A stretch of DNA of 64,000 nt from Bursaphelenchus xylophilus (Eukaryota; Nematoda; Chromadorea; Rhabditida; Aphelenchoididae), in contig CAJFCV020000006.1 of NCBI GenBank assembly GCA_904066235.2, positions 4,278,001 to 4,342,000 of the forward strand, given 5' to 3'. The notes beneath the pieces are model-generated. The model worked only from the letters and a program-made list of their open reading frames with translations, searched no databases and was not told where the DNA came from. Both the position numbers and the translations under genes were made by a program. Positions 1 to 11,624 of this stretch are shown one piece after another (position 1 is the stretch's first letter; each line of letters begins with the position of its first letter).

Positions 1-1144
1 TCTGTGGTGGCCCATTGGCCAGATATCCGGAGGACGCCGCGTTGTTGAATGCGGTGATATTTGTTGAACCAATTCCCAAGCAACTCTCCGAACTTGCGCC
101 ATCAGTTTTGTATGCAGCTGCCGTTGATGAGAAGCCGTTTTTGGTTAATTCCAATAGCGTTCGGTCCGCCTATGAGGATGCAAAGGCCTTTATCTCACAC
201 GCCTACAACTTGTCCATTTACGACTTTAACATTCAAAAGTCTCTCATGGAATATGTCATCCTTCTAAAGTCCTGCGCATTCGACGCCGACAACTTGGCCA
301 ACCTCCATGAGCATTTAATGCCAGTAAGTCTACAAAAGTCTACAGTAAATTGAATTTGATGTAAAAAAGATGCAGATAGAGATAACATTTTTACGACTTC
401 CTGTAACAAAAGCACGTCAATATAATAATTTCATAGTTGTCATTCAAAACGATCATGTTCTTGCCTTCGGCGGTAGTCTTCGACATTAATTTTGAGCTTA
501 TTTTGCCACCTAACATGACTTTTTTGGACGCCTTACACTAATACATTGTAGTATGAAAACCTGCAACTCTTTCAGGACGGCTATCCAGTGAATGTCTTCA
601 AAGAATTGGTCAAATCGTTGGTCGGTGCATCGTCTATTTCTCCGGTGACGCTACCCATTCTATGTGCCTTCCGAAACCGATACCCGGAATCTTTTATCAA
701 AGAGTGTTGCCGTCAGTTGCATATTCTGAGAGACCGTTGGCACAAAGCTTTGAAAGGTAGTTTTTTATCGCATGATAGAGTTATCGCATATGTTTTTGAA
801 AAAGTTGACCTAAATTTGATCTAAATCTGAGGGCCGCTGTTTGGAACACGTTATTTTTTATGTACAACAATTTTCACGTTTAAGGCGATGTTGTCCTTGT
901 GTTCCCTGCAGTCCCAGAGACGCACTACTTCCATCTCTCTTACGGGATTCTCCCTTCGATGAATACGCTGCTCTTCAATTGTCTGGGACTCTCTTCTTTG
1001 GCTGTTCCGATGGGCAAAGACAAAGATGGGTATCCGTTATCTGTTCAGCTGGTCGGCCATCCTGATTCCGATAATTTGCTCTTTTCAATTGCTGCAAAGA
1101 TGAAGACCCAGTTTGGAGGATGGGTGAAAACAAAGGATTTGTAA
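1..1144 (+). CDS. Fatty acid amide hydrolase-like amidase, C-terminal part (5' end outside window)
   Basis: Serine amidase of the amidase-signature family, closest to FAAH, which hydrolyses fatty acid amides such as N-acylethanolamines at membranes. Only the C-terminal part is in the window. Exons are about 1-323, 576-756 and 885-1144; the first codons read C-G-G-P-L-A-R-Y in register with the next gene. The final exon holds the conserved stretch VFPAVPETHYFH, then a G-L-x-x-L-A-V-P segment and G-Y-P-L-S-V-Q-L-V-G, typical of the FAAH C-terminus. The catalytic Lys-Ser-Ser part lies upstream and cannot be checked. The last two introns sit at the same places and phases as in the downstream paralogue, so the pair arose by tandem duplication. 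AATAAA-like signals occur near 1211 and 1239. Family assignment is firm; substrate is inferred. Confidence 0.9.
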
Positions 1145-2048
1145 AATACGATATGTTACAAGATGTATTTTTTTCTTTTTTTTTGTCTTGATAAATTGAT
1201 CGGAATATGTAATAAAGCGTAACGTGCTTCCTGAAAATAATAAACTTACGGCTTGTGGTTAATAGTAACTGGCAAGCTTTGTGTTTTGAACTATGTATTT
1301 TTTGACGTGGTAAAATGAAAAAAGGAGGACTGTTAAAAAGCTCTTATTGTGTATTTATTATAATTGCAAGCATTATGCGAAATTCTTAGCTTGCGCTTCG
1401 ACAAGGCCAAGATTTTTGATAGGAAGTTGTCAAAAAAATATTCATTTTTTGGTTTGCAAATTGGTTGTGATGTATTAATACAATTCGTAGACGAAAAACC
1501 GAATCGAATTTCACCAAAACTGCTTTTGAAAGTCGACAATTTTCCCATTCATTATCGTCAGCTGTAAAAGTGAAGCTATATTTTTCAAAAACCATTGACT
1601 TTTCTCGATATTCTCTCTCAGACAAACAACTTTTTACAATGACTAACCTCTTACTCATTCTTTTATGACGCAGCCATCAAATTTCCAATTTTTTCAAATT
1701 GTTTTCCACTTCCCCTTTCTGAACTCGCCCTCTAAAAACCTCTATAAATAATGAACAACAAAGTTCAGAGCTCAAAAAAAGGCTTACATTTATTTAAAAG
1801 TACTCGCCGACATATTTAGCATTCATAACATCTAAAATCAGCATTTTCATGATTGATTAGTTTGATTTAGCGGCTTTGAAATTAATCAAACTTTGGTTTC
1901 TCTGCCTATTCCACGTGAAAGAAAAGGACGCCTTGATTTTACACGGGGTCATCAGAAGAGAATGTTTTGACGCGAAAAAAGCGAAAAAATTCTTGATTGA
2001 AATAGTTGTTTCTCTGATAAACAACACGCTAAAAGTCGAGCTAACTAA
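1145..2048. other. Intergenic, AT-rich, no gene seen
   Basis: This gap between the two amidase genes begins with the 3' UTR of the first (AATAAA near 1211). It has overlapping short ORFs on both strands around 1333-1660 but no splice-linked coding signal. I see no clear trans-splice acceptor directly before the next start codon. Confidence 0.6.
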
Positions 2049-5000
2049 ATGGCTACGGAAACTTTGATCCCAAAGGAAGAAGAAAAGGAGGAAAAGTTGT
2101 CAAATCTTCCGGTGAAAAAGGTAATTATGACAAACTTTATTTATGCTACAGTATCTTGCAGCTAGACCCAGAGGCATATCTCCTCCACGCCGCTTTGAAT
2201 GGAGTCTCAAAATACGCGACTTCCAGAGCCAAGAGAACCATCATTACTCCCAGCGATGAGCCGCTTTTAAATTTAAGCGCAACAAAAGCTGCAGCAGATA
2301 TTCGGAATGGGAAGGTTAGCTCGAATCATCAATTTTTGCATTCAAAATCAATTTTAGATAAAAAGTTTGGACCTGATTCAAGCCTACTTCAAACGAATCA
2401 AAGATATTAATCCTTTCATCAACGCTGCAACTGAACTTTTTGAAGCCGAAGCCGTTGAATTGGCTAAAGAGGCCGATGAATTGGTCGAGAAAACCAAGGG
2501 AAAGAAGGATAAAATTGAACAAGTATGGCCAATTAGATGTACAGAATCATTTAAAAAAAATTTGTTTCAGTTGAAGAAGGAGAAACCCCTCCTTGGAATC
2601 CCTGTTTCGTTGAAGCACAATTTGAATTACAAAGGCCATAGGAACATCTGTGGGTTGCTCCATTTGAGAAGTTCTCCGTTGGCCAAAAGTAATGCAACTT
2701 GCGTTGAAAGGTGGGTCTTTTAATTGGTCTCCTCATTTAATACACTATCTCGAAAGGAGGCGGTCTCTTGGTTGAATATCAGGCGGAGAAGTTAGCTATA
2801 ATGCAACGCAAAAAGCAACCTTTGACATATACTCAGAAACCAATCTTCTTCTTGAACTTTGATTTGTGTTTAATATACTACTATACTCCGCCGATTTAAT
2901 TTGGACCAGTCTGAAACTTGAAAACGGTTATAGATATGAACTCCGTTCCTTCAACAAGTTTGATAACCAGTCGACTCTATGTTCAACTGTAGCAAAATAT
3001 TTCCTCTGCCTTGAGGCACAAGAAAAATATTCCGATTTTTTAATTTTGGCCGTCGAAAAAGTTTGGACCAGGGCAACAAAAATTTGCATTTCTTTAAAAC
3101 TACTTGGGGTGAAACCATTATAACTTGTGAAAACAATTGTGATTCCCTGCTGGTTCTAACGAGCAGGGAATTCCGAGATCAGCGCTGTGTTAAAGGCCCT
3201 GAGGGCAGTTTTTAAGAAAATTTCCAAAATTCCAGAAATTTTTCGCCCTAGCGCTTGAGTAAGAAGCGTAAATCGTCTTAAAAGTTTTCGAAAGTGAAAA
3301 AAGATGTTCCTATATGTATATTATACGTTTATTCCGCTATGAGGTGCTTGCCAGACCTGATAGAACTCAATTTGATGCACATTAAATTGTTTTTTCTCAA
3401 CATGTTTCGACTGGGCCAACGAAAACTTTTTTATCAAAGTGTTCGGTCTATTGTGCATTTGTCGCGTGTAAATTGGATATTGTTTTGACACAGAAGGAAA
3501 GTGTGGCATGCCCCTCATATGTCCCAAGCAAAACACTGTATGATTTAGCAGTTGTTTGAGCGCGGTGGCCTCACAATTATCGCCAACCCAAGTTTCAAAG
3601 TCGCAAATCCTCCAAGAACAAAAAATTTTAGATGTAAAACTATTTTATAACGTCATCCAATTAGATGTACACTATACTGTGGTTGCACAGAAACTAATTT
3701 AAGACGATTTACGCTTCTTACTCAAGCGCCAGGGCGAAAAATTTCTGGAATTTTGGGAATTTTCTTAAAAATTGCCCTCAGGGCCTTAAACACAACGCTA
3801 ATCTCGGAATTCCCTGCTCGTTAGAATCAGCAGGGAATCACAATTATTTTCACAAGTTATCATGGTTTCACCCCACCTAGTGATAAAGAAATGCATTTTT
3901 TTTTTTTTTGTTGCCCTGGTCCAAACTTTTTCGACAGAAAAAATTAAAAAATCCGAATATTTTTCTTGTGCCTCAAGGCAGAGGAAATATTTTGCTACAG
4001 TTGAACATAGAGTCGACTGGTAATCAAACTTGTTGAAGGAATGGAGTTCATATCTATAACCGTTTTCAAGTTTCAGACTGGTCCAAATTAAATCGGCGGA
4101 GTATATGTACATGTTTTGAAAAGTTTAAAAAGTAGAAATTTTGCTTCTATAGAAGCCGTCAATAGGGATTTTTCGACTATGTATCACGGTACTTTACAAA
4201 AATTTTAGCGAACAGCCAATTGACGTATTTTACCATTTCAGAGTTCTTCAAGCCGGCGGAATCCCCATATGCTACACCAATGTTCCCCCTGGCTGTTTGT
4301 CTCTAGAATCTGACAATGCTGTCTTTGGCCGGACACTTAGTCCGCATGACTCCCGAACAACTTGTGGTGGTTCTTCTGGAGGTGAAGCCGCCTTAATCGC
4401 TGCTCAGGGGTCTTTAATCGGAATTGGCAGTGATTTGGGAGGATCTATTCGAATCCCGAGTATCTTATGTGGCATTTACGGCTTGAAACCTGGCCCAACT
4501 GGATGCCCGCTGGACGGGTTTGTACCGCCATTGGCTTTCCCTCCGGAAAAAAGAGGAATGTGTGTGGTTGGGCCGATGGTGAGATATGCGGAGGATCTGG
4601 GACTGCTTCATAATGTAAGCCATGTAATAAAGAGGATAATCTAGCTATTGTTCCTCAAGCTCAGCGAAGTAAAAAACGTGCGGAAACTCTCGTAGTAATT
4701 CGTAAATTCTCGCATCAAGAAGCATCAAGTTTCATTTACTAGAACTTTCTGAAAATGAACATTCACAACTTCCCGATTAGTCGAGGCTAAGCAATACATT
4801 TTCAGGTCCTGGCTTCAACTCCAATTCCTTTCAATATTGGGGCTTTGCAACCCAGCAAAATCTACAGCTGTGCCCCAGAGGCACTACCGCTTGTAAGATT
4901 GAATCGAGAAGTTCGTCATGTTTGGGAAGACGTCCGCAATTATCTTACAGGCACGTATCATCTTTCCAACAACGAATTCAAACTTGGGAAGACGCTACCA

Positions 5001-5662
5001 GAGTTCATGGTGATGCTCAGTGCCATGGCCTTCCAAGAATTCGATATGAACGAGTTTCTGTCCCCGGTAAATTACTTTTACATGGAGTTTGACCTGTTCC
5101 GGTCGAGAAAATCAATTGAAAGGCTTGCTTGCAGGGAGAACATATCACTGTTCTAAAGGAGTTCGTCAAGCTGTTGACCAGATCTTCTCCGCTCTCCTTT
5201 GGCGCTCTTTCCTCATATCACGCCTTCACCAAGAAATTGCCGCAACATGTAATAAATGAAGCGTTGAAACAGGTTCAAGTTTTGAGGAAACGAATTGGAA
5301 AATTGTTGGAAGGTAAGGACTGTGGATAACACTTTCTAAGTTCGGTTGAAAAAATGATGATACTGTTCTAAGCGATCACCCAACTTTCAGACAACGCCAT
5401 TCTCTTGTTCCCTGCCCTCCCCGAAACCCATTATTTCCATGCCGCCGCTTTCCCCACCGTCTGTGCTTATACATCTCCATTCAACGTCCTCGGTCTCCCT
5501 TGTTTGGCCGTGCCCTGTGGCCGAGATAGGCTGGGATATCCACTTGCCGTCCAGCTGGTTGGAGGAGTTGGATCTGAGAATTTACTATGCGCTGTAGCCG
5601 AAAAAATCGAGGAAAAGTTCGAAGGATGGGTGAAGCCACATGGAGTAGCTGTTGAAGAGTAA
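2049..5662 (+). CDS. Fatty acid amide hydrolase-like amidase, complete
   Basis: Predicted 537-residue FAAH-type serine amidase. Exons: 2049-2120, 2162-2314, 2358-2522, 2571-2710, 4242-4614, 4806-5066, 5135-5312, 5391-5662. All parts of the Ser-Ser-Lys machinery are visible: the Lys in G-I-P-V-S-L-K-H near residue 145, the glycine-rich GGSSGGEAALIA, and the nucleophile Ser in G-S-D-L-G-G-S-I-R-I-P. The C-terminus matches the gene upstream. Length is close to animal FAAH (about 570-580), but the N-terminus is short, acidic and basic (M-A-T-E-T-L-I-P-K) with no transmembrane helix, unlike vertebrate FAAH1; a cytosolic or peripheral enzyme is inferred. Intron 4 is 1.5 kb because of a foldback element. 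AATAAA lies near 5727. The family is certain; the physiological substrate is not visible in the sequence. Confidence 0.93.
2882..4105. mobile_element. Foldback element, about 1.2 kb, Tc1/mariner-like TA ends, in amidase intron
   Basis: Two inverted arms of about 400 bp (about 2882-3285 and 3700-4105) flank a unique centre of about 415 bp. The outer ends read TATACTCCGCCGATTT in mirror image, consistent with TA target duplication. Open frames in the arms are mirror images of each other and show no transposase motifs. It sits wholly inside an intron of the amidase gene. Confidence 0.85.
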
Positions 5663-5989
5663 AATCATTGGATTTTTATGCTGTGCAATGCCACAAACAA
5701 CTTGTCATAATTAACCACTAATCAGGGAAATAAAGCTTTTCAATACTGCAAAATTGATTTTAAGCAAGGCAAAATGCAAACTTTTTGGCTCTAAAAAGTA
5801 TGTCATCCAGTTTCCGTAAATCAATAAATTTTGTGACACTTCGCAACATCTGTAAACGAAATCCAATAATCTGTGACATTTCGTCAAATAAATTTTTTTT
5901 TGCATAAAAAGTCGAATAGAGAGAAATTCCGGATTTCTAGCTGATTTACCAGGATTTTACTGGGAATCCATCTCAAACCTTCCATATTT

Positions 5990-7135
5990 ATGGAGAATCC
6001 AATTCCGAGGCTAAATCTCAATGAAAATGATGAAGTTCCAGTTGAAAGCGATGCAATTTCGATTTCAAGCACCAATCGATCGGACAATTTGCCCTCTGTG
6101 GATCCTTTGAAACGTCGAAATTTGTTTGTAATAACAGAATTGTAAGTTTTCGACATAAAATTTATATTATTTTTGATGTTTAGTCGCTCCATTTGCAATC
6201 GGCCGCCTGAAGGGATTTATGTCCGACCTAGTGAGCTGGATCTACTTGGTAAGTGAGAAGATGGTCTTGACTCGCTCTAAAGATAAAGTTCGGACCGTAT
6301 GCTGCCATCATTTTCTTTGAACTTGAAAAATTGTATTAGCTATGATTTTAGAATGGTATGGAGTCATTGTGGTGAAAGCTGGGGTCTTTGCTGGTGGAAT
6401 TTTTCGGTTTACATTGACATTATCACCCAGTTTCCCAGATACGGATCAAATTCCGGTAAGTTCCACTTTTTTCTTATTTTTTTTTCTTTAGACAGTTGAA
6501 TTTGAGTTAAATCTGTTCCATCCCATGATTCACCCCAAGACAAATCGCGTGGATTTCCATCGTTTCTTTCCCAGTGGTTGGGCTCCTGATCGGAATCACA
6601 TCTATCATGTTCTACAAGCCTTACAGGCACTCTTCTTTCGATATGATTGTACATTAGACCAGGCGGCTAATCCCGAGGCTGCTCTTTTATGGGCTGATGA
6701 TCGAAAAAAGTTCAAGAAGATGGCGAATACAGCTGTACGAGATAGTCGAACACAGATTTACGATCCACCAAAATCAGATGACCCTCAGGCATTGAAATTT
6801 AAACCTTGGGATGGCAGTATTATGGAGCCGGTTTTGAGTATGATTCATGGGACAACTACTCCTCCAAAAGAGCATCCATTGAACGATGTATTATCTAGAC
6901 AAGATAATCCTTTTGCCAGCTTCTTTAATGTGGAGAAAACCAAGTATTTATGTGATGTTTTGCCTGTAAGTTGATACTGGAATTTTTATATTTATTGTTC
7001 AAAATTTAGGATGTGAACGCTGAAAGGAAGGATAGTGACCCTGATCTTGATATGGACGTGCAATCTGACGATATTGAAGAGGAAATACCTGATAGTTCTT
7101 ATGTGGCGGGTATCGAAGAAGAAGATGATGTATAA
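5990..7135 (+). CDS. AKTIP/FTS-like UEV (inactive E2 ubiquitin-conjugating domain) protein
   Basis: Predicted homologue of AKTIP/Fused Toes, which with Hook and FHIP proteins links dynein to endosomal cargo. Exons: 5990-6141, 6184-6248, 6352-6455, 6492-6965, 7010-7135, about 306 residues. The E2-fold core starts at E-W-Y-G-V-I-V-V-K-A-G and continues with G-G-I-F-R-F-T-L-T-L-S-P-S-F-P and L-F-H-P-M-I-H-P, then N-H-I-Y-H-V-L-Q-A-L-Q. This is the AKTIP pattern, where the usual E2 catalytic Cys is absent. The N-terminus is Ser/Asp-rich and probably disordered; the C-terminus is acidic. It starts 327 bp after the amidase stop on the same strand and ends 267 bp before the next gene. Assignment rests on remembered motif pattern. 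Confidence 0.85.
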
Positions 7136-7402
7136 GTTATGATGTAGATTGGCAGGGACCTTCCAATCGCTTCTACATGAATAATGTGCGATGTTAATAG
7201 TATATGTGCAAAATTGGCAGGGAACATTGAAATTTTCTGACCATTTTTTTTATCTACTACAATATAATTTATTGCTAAATTCAAATTTTCATGTGTGATG
7301 GAGTATATTGTATTTTTGATGTATATAAAAAGACATAGACTATGATTTGACAGGGCATTTTGAAAAAAGATAGTCAAAAAGTTTTTGAATTTTGATTTAA
7401 TT

Positions 7403-10400
7403 ATGGTAAGTAAAAAAGTAAAGTTTTTCGAATTTTTATGCAGATTTCTATTCAAATTTCCCATTCCTTATATAATAGTTCTTTTGGCGGTTGGTTTCAC
7501 TTTTATGTACTTTGAATTTCCACATCTTTCCATTTCCCTTTTGTTCTAAAACTTGTTTCGGTTGACCCTTTCTCTAATAGCACGGCCAAAAATTCAAGTT
7601 CGATGAGTCCAGAGCGTCTGCTCTCGTTGTACACCCTGTTGTTAGAATGTGCCGACTTGAACAAGCGATTTTCGCCGGCGAAGCCGACTTCTTTGGAGAT
7701 TTGGAATTTCGAGTACGATAGTGCTAAAGAAAAGTTGATCTTGAACAAAATGGGTAGTGAAAAGAAGCTAATGTGAGTTGTTCAGCCTTGTATAGATTCG
7801 CTTGGTTTAATTCTATGCGGTTTCTTTTTTAAATTTGAAATCTGCTTCTTGTTCTAGCCCGGAAGAAAAATTTGAAATCAAAGGGGCCTCCAAGGTGAAG
7901 ATTGGACTGTTTGAAAGTGGAAACGATGTCGTTTGGGGTGGAACAGTTACAATAGGCAATGAGTAAGAATCTAAAAATTTACCTTTGACCTTTTTGACAA
8001 TGAATTATAATCAATTTTTAGTAATTATTTTACGTTGACGACTGGTCCTACGGAAACTCGGATGTATGCAGATTCAGCCCTCTATTTACTCTGGAGTCAC
8101 GACAGGGCTCTTCAATTGGCCTGTAAAACCAACATGTTTACCCATTTTCTGTCACTTATCGGGGTTGCGCAGGAGGCCGTAACACAAGATTTTTTAAAAT
8201 GTGAGGATTCCGTGGCAATCCGAGAGGATCAGGGGAGATTACTGTACAAAGCGGGAAGAAATTGCAGAGTTGTGAATATTTCTAATCCGATCAAATGGGA
8301 AATGACCACTAAAGAATGCGATGATGCTGCTGAATCGAAATTTGATCTGCAGGCTGATGGACATACGACGTTTTATTCATTGGTAAATCTTTGTGGAATT
8401 TTGGTCAGAAATGGGAAATTTTCGGGATTTTTTTTGGAAAGTTTTAACATGTAAATTCCGGGGTCTGTTGAAAGAATTTAAATACAGGGTACTACTGAAT
8501 GTCTTACTTAGCCAAAGACACTGATATTCCGAGAAACTCAATTGAAAATCATTACAAAAATTTTCTAATAAGTTTCACCGATATCGGGCTCTAAATTTTG
8601 GAATGAAAATATCAAGGGCCAGTACGGGAGCCTCCGTGAACTCGGGCCTGTCATATTTGGTGGACAAAAAATGGGGCACCTCAGCTTCAATTTGATATAA
8701 ATTTTATAGAAATTGGTGCATTATTGGCGGAGAAATATTCGAAGTAAGGGGAAGCTTCGGCTGAACCACCCTGTATAAATTTTTGAAGTGAATTTTTAAC
8801 CAACTAAAGTAATCATTTTCCAGACCTATCTACAGCTCACCACGACCTGCCAAATTGATACAGATGGGATCGATCTGGACAACACTCATATAAAGTTTTT
8901 CAATTCCGCTTCGGAGGCAAATAATACGTAAGCAAAATAATACTTCTTTGACATGAACTTGATTTTAGCCTTACAACAACTGCAAGTGCCCCCTTACTCG
9001 ATGGTTGGATGGTCTATGCACTTGGTATATCTAACGGACTCCTTTTGCTGATCGTTGTCGTGGTTGTTGTGGTCGTACTCATCAGGAAAAATAAATGTGT
9101 GAGTGATTTTAATTTTTGAATTTTTTTGGTTGTTGTCTCGTTATAAAATTTTGATTTTTTTCAATGCTGGCAAAAGAAGCCTCCTCCGAAGCCGACCCTC
9201 CTGCAAAAACCCAAATTCGGCAGTTCCACCGAGACAGACTCCCTTCAGAAATTAGGATCGGCGGCAGCTTCGGAAACCTCCAAAGGTAGCGCCGAAAAAG
9301 TTGGCAAAAAGAAAAATAAAAATGAGAAACAAAAAGGAGCCGGGAAGTTGAAAAAGGGCTCTAAAGACAAGGAAAAGGACAAAAAGAAGAAGGAAAAGCC
9401 CGAGGAATCGAAGGCCAAGGAAAAGAATGCCGAAGAGAAAAAGGAGAAGAACCCCAAATCGGCGGAGAAGAGTACAAAAACCGAGGAAACGAGCAAGGAA
9501 ATGGTCACGCAAGTGATGAGAAAACACGGAAACAAGATGAAATTAGGGCCAAATGCAACAAAGGAGGAGAGGGAATCGTTCTTGGCCATGTCCGCCAGAG
9601 TCGAGAAGATCATGGATGAAGCGCCTGGGGTAAGAAAGAGAATTATTTTTTGGGGTTGAAGTGATGGATAATATAGAAAAAAAAGATTTTTTTTTTGACC
9701 TGTTGAGTATCTTATTCTTTCTATCTTGATAGTTTGAAGCTCCAATTTTGACTTATATATTTTGACTCCAGAAACCCCGGGTATTCAGCATTTCGGACGG
9801 TCGAAAATACAAAATCACCACCTGGCATCACCTTCCTCACGCCTATACGGGAACTTTGATCTTTGAATGCGTGAATGTGAGTGATCTTATGGACACGAAA
9901 TGCCTGAAAGTCCATGAAAATGCAGCTCATAGAGATCGAGAGCTGGAAATGTTGATGTTGGATACGAATGAGGAACCGAGAAGGCAAGATTTTGACACAT
10001 TGGGTACCTCATCTGAAAGATTAATTTTTTATGTAACAAAAAAATTTTTCAGAGTTTTCCCTCGAGTCATTGAAAAAGTTGACATGAATGAACTTGGATG
10101 GGGAATCTTGATGGAAATGCTCGGAGACAAAACTAGCTCTTTGTTCCGCCGAATCCGAAAAGAAGGCAACTTCCAAGGCGGATTTATGTACATGAAACAC
10201 ATGGCCGAAGCCCTGGAAAGAGTCCATGCACTCGAGTTAGTCCATAACAATGTCAAACCAAACCATTTTGTATTCGATCTCAAAAAAGAGAAGGTAAGAT
10301 GAGTTTGAAAAAAAAAATTTTTTTGGTATTACGGTATTTTTTTATTGAAACTTTTTTTTATTACGGTATTTTTTATTAAAAAAAAATTTTTTTTGTGATT

Positions 10401-11407
10401 TTTTAAATTTCACCCATTTTTTTGCAGTTCATGATGGTCGACCCGCGCTTTGCGCACGACCTCAAAGACCCCGGGCAACACCGTCCAATCGAGGATTACG
10501 ACGCGAAAAATTTGGAATTTGTCAGCCGAAGAGCCATGAGCCATCGCCCAACCCAAATCATCGACGATTATGAATCGATTTGTCTAATTTTTGTGGCCAT
10601 GCTGTTCAAAACAACGTTTGCGGAAAAGGGCGATGCGAATGCGAGCGAAAAGAAGAAGGAGGACTTTTTGGGTGGAGGGTATGCAAGTAAATTGAAGGGG
10701 AATGGACTGATCAATTTGTTCGAATTTCTGGAACAATGTGAACGGAAGATTCGACAAGGGGATGAGCAGGCTTTCACACATGAAAAGTTCAGAGAGCACC
10801 TGAGAATGGTAGGAATTTTGAGGGGTTTTTGGGGAGGTTCGAGGGGAAGGAAGGCCGAAAGATTTTAAATTTTTTGTGCTCATATTTGAATGAAACTTGG
10901 CCAAAATTTTGAGTAAAATTTTTTGAGAAGATATAAGGGGCTTTTAGCTTGTTTATTGCAGGTATTATCACGATTTTAAGGTCGAAAAATGCCAAAAATT
11001 TGATTATTTTTAAAAATTTTTCAGTCCAGCGAAAAAAAATCAAAATTTCGATGATTTTTGGGCCAAAAAATCTCAGCAAGATGCAAGCTAAAAACATCGC
11101 ATTTTTTGCTTACAAAAGTGTAATCAAACTTTGAACCAAGTTATATCAAAATTTTCATGAACACATGCGTCTTGGCCATCAAAATTTCAAAATTAATTTC
11201 GAATCTGATTGTCCCATTTAGGCCGCTATGGAGCACAATATTGATCTTGGAGCAGCCATCAAGTACGAAGCCAACGACACCAAAGATGAGGGGCCGGGCT
11301 ATGGAGGACCGGATGATGATGATATTGGAGATGGCGCCGAGTACAATGAGATGATCAATTTGGTGGACAAAAAGTCCTCACTCTCGGAAGAGGAACCCTT
11401 TAGTTAG
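7403..11407 (+). CDS. Single-pass receptor-like protein with CK1-type pseudokinase domain
   Basis: Modelled exons: 7403-7506, 7581-7772, 7858-7962, 8022-8382, 8824-8927, 8969-9098, 9177-9629, 9772-10293 (perhaps with an in-frame intron 10004-10054), 10428-10808, 11222-11407. Order: hydrophobic signal or anchor (F-P-I-P-Y-I-I-V-L-L-A-V-G), an extracellular region of about 270 residues with few Cys, a transmembrane helix (L-L-L-L-I-V then V8, then L-I), a Lys/Glu-rich linker of about 110 residues, a protein-kinase fold, and an acidic tail. The kinase part resembles CK1/TTBK: the VAIK-type Lys is present (C-L-K-V), but the catalytic loop reads L-V-H-N-N-V-K-P-N-H-F, lacking the HRD Asp, and the DFG site reads M-V-D-P-R-F. 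It is therefore inferred to be catalytically dead. Start and first intron are the weakest points. CK1-like families are greatly expanded in nematodes. Confidence 0.75.
8485..8773. mobile_element. Possible small TA-flanked MITE in intron
   Basis: Within the intron 8383-8823 a 289 bp stretch begins TA-CAGGGTAC and ends with the inverted GT-rich CCACCCTG-TA. Only the terminal 6-8 bases match, so this is a weak call. The ends resemble those of the foldback element at 13234-13866. Confidence 0.35.
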
Positions 11408-11624
11408 AATATTATTACATAGAAAGAAAGAATGATAAATGTTTTTATTCAGCAAAGCAAGTCATGATTTGTGAGGGCGTGGTTGATGTTGTGGATGATC
11501 AAAAATTAATTTTTTTTTGATAAATTTGAAGTGTTTGAAAAATGATGACTTCTAATGGAATTAGAATCAAATTGAGAACATAGTAATACAGAAATGTGCT
11601 GGCAAAAAAATAATTGTTTTTGGG

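Noticed and set aside
6409..6654. Minus-strand ORF overlapping the AKTIP-like gene
   Set aside because: Antisense shadow of well-supported exons.
9245..9745. Minus-strand 166-codon Phe/Ser-rich ORF
   Set aside because: It is the reverse shadow of the Lys/Glu-rich linker of the pseudokinase gene.
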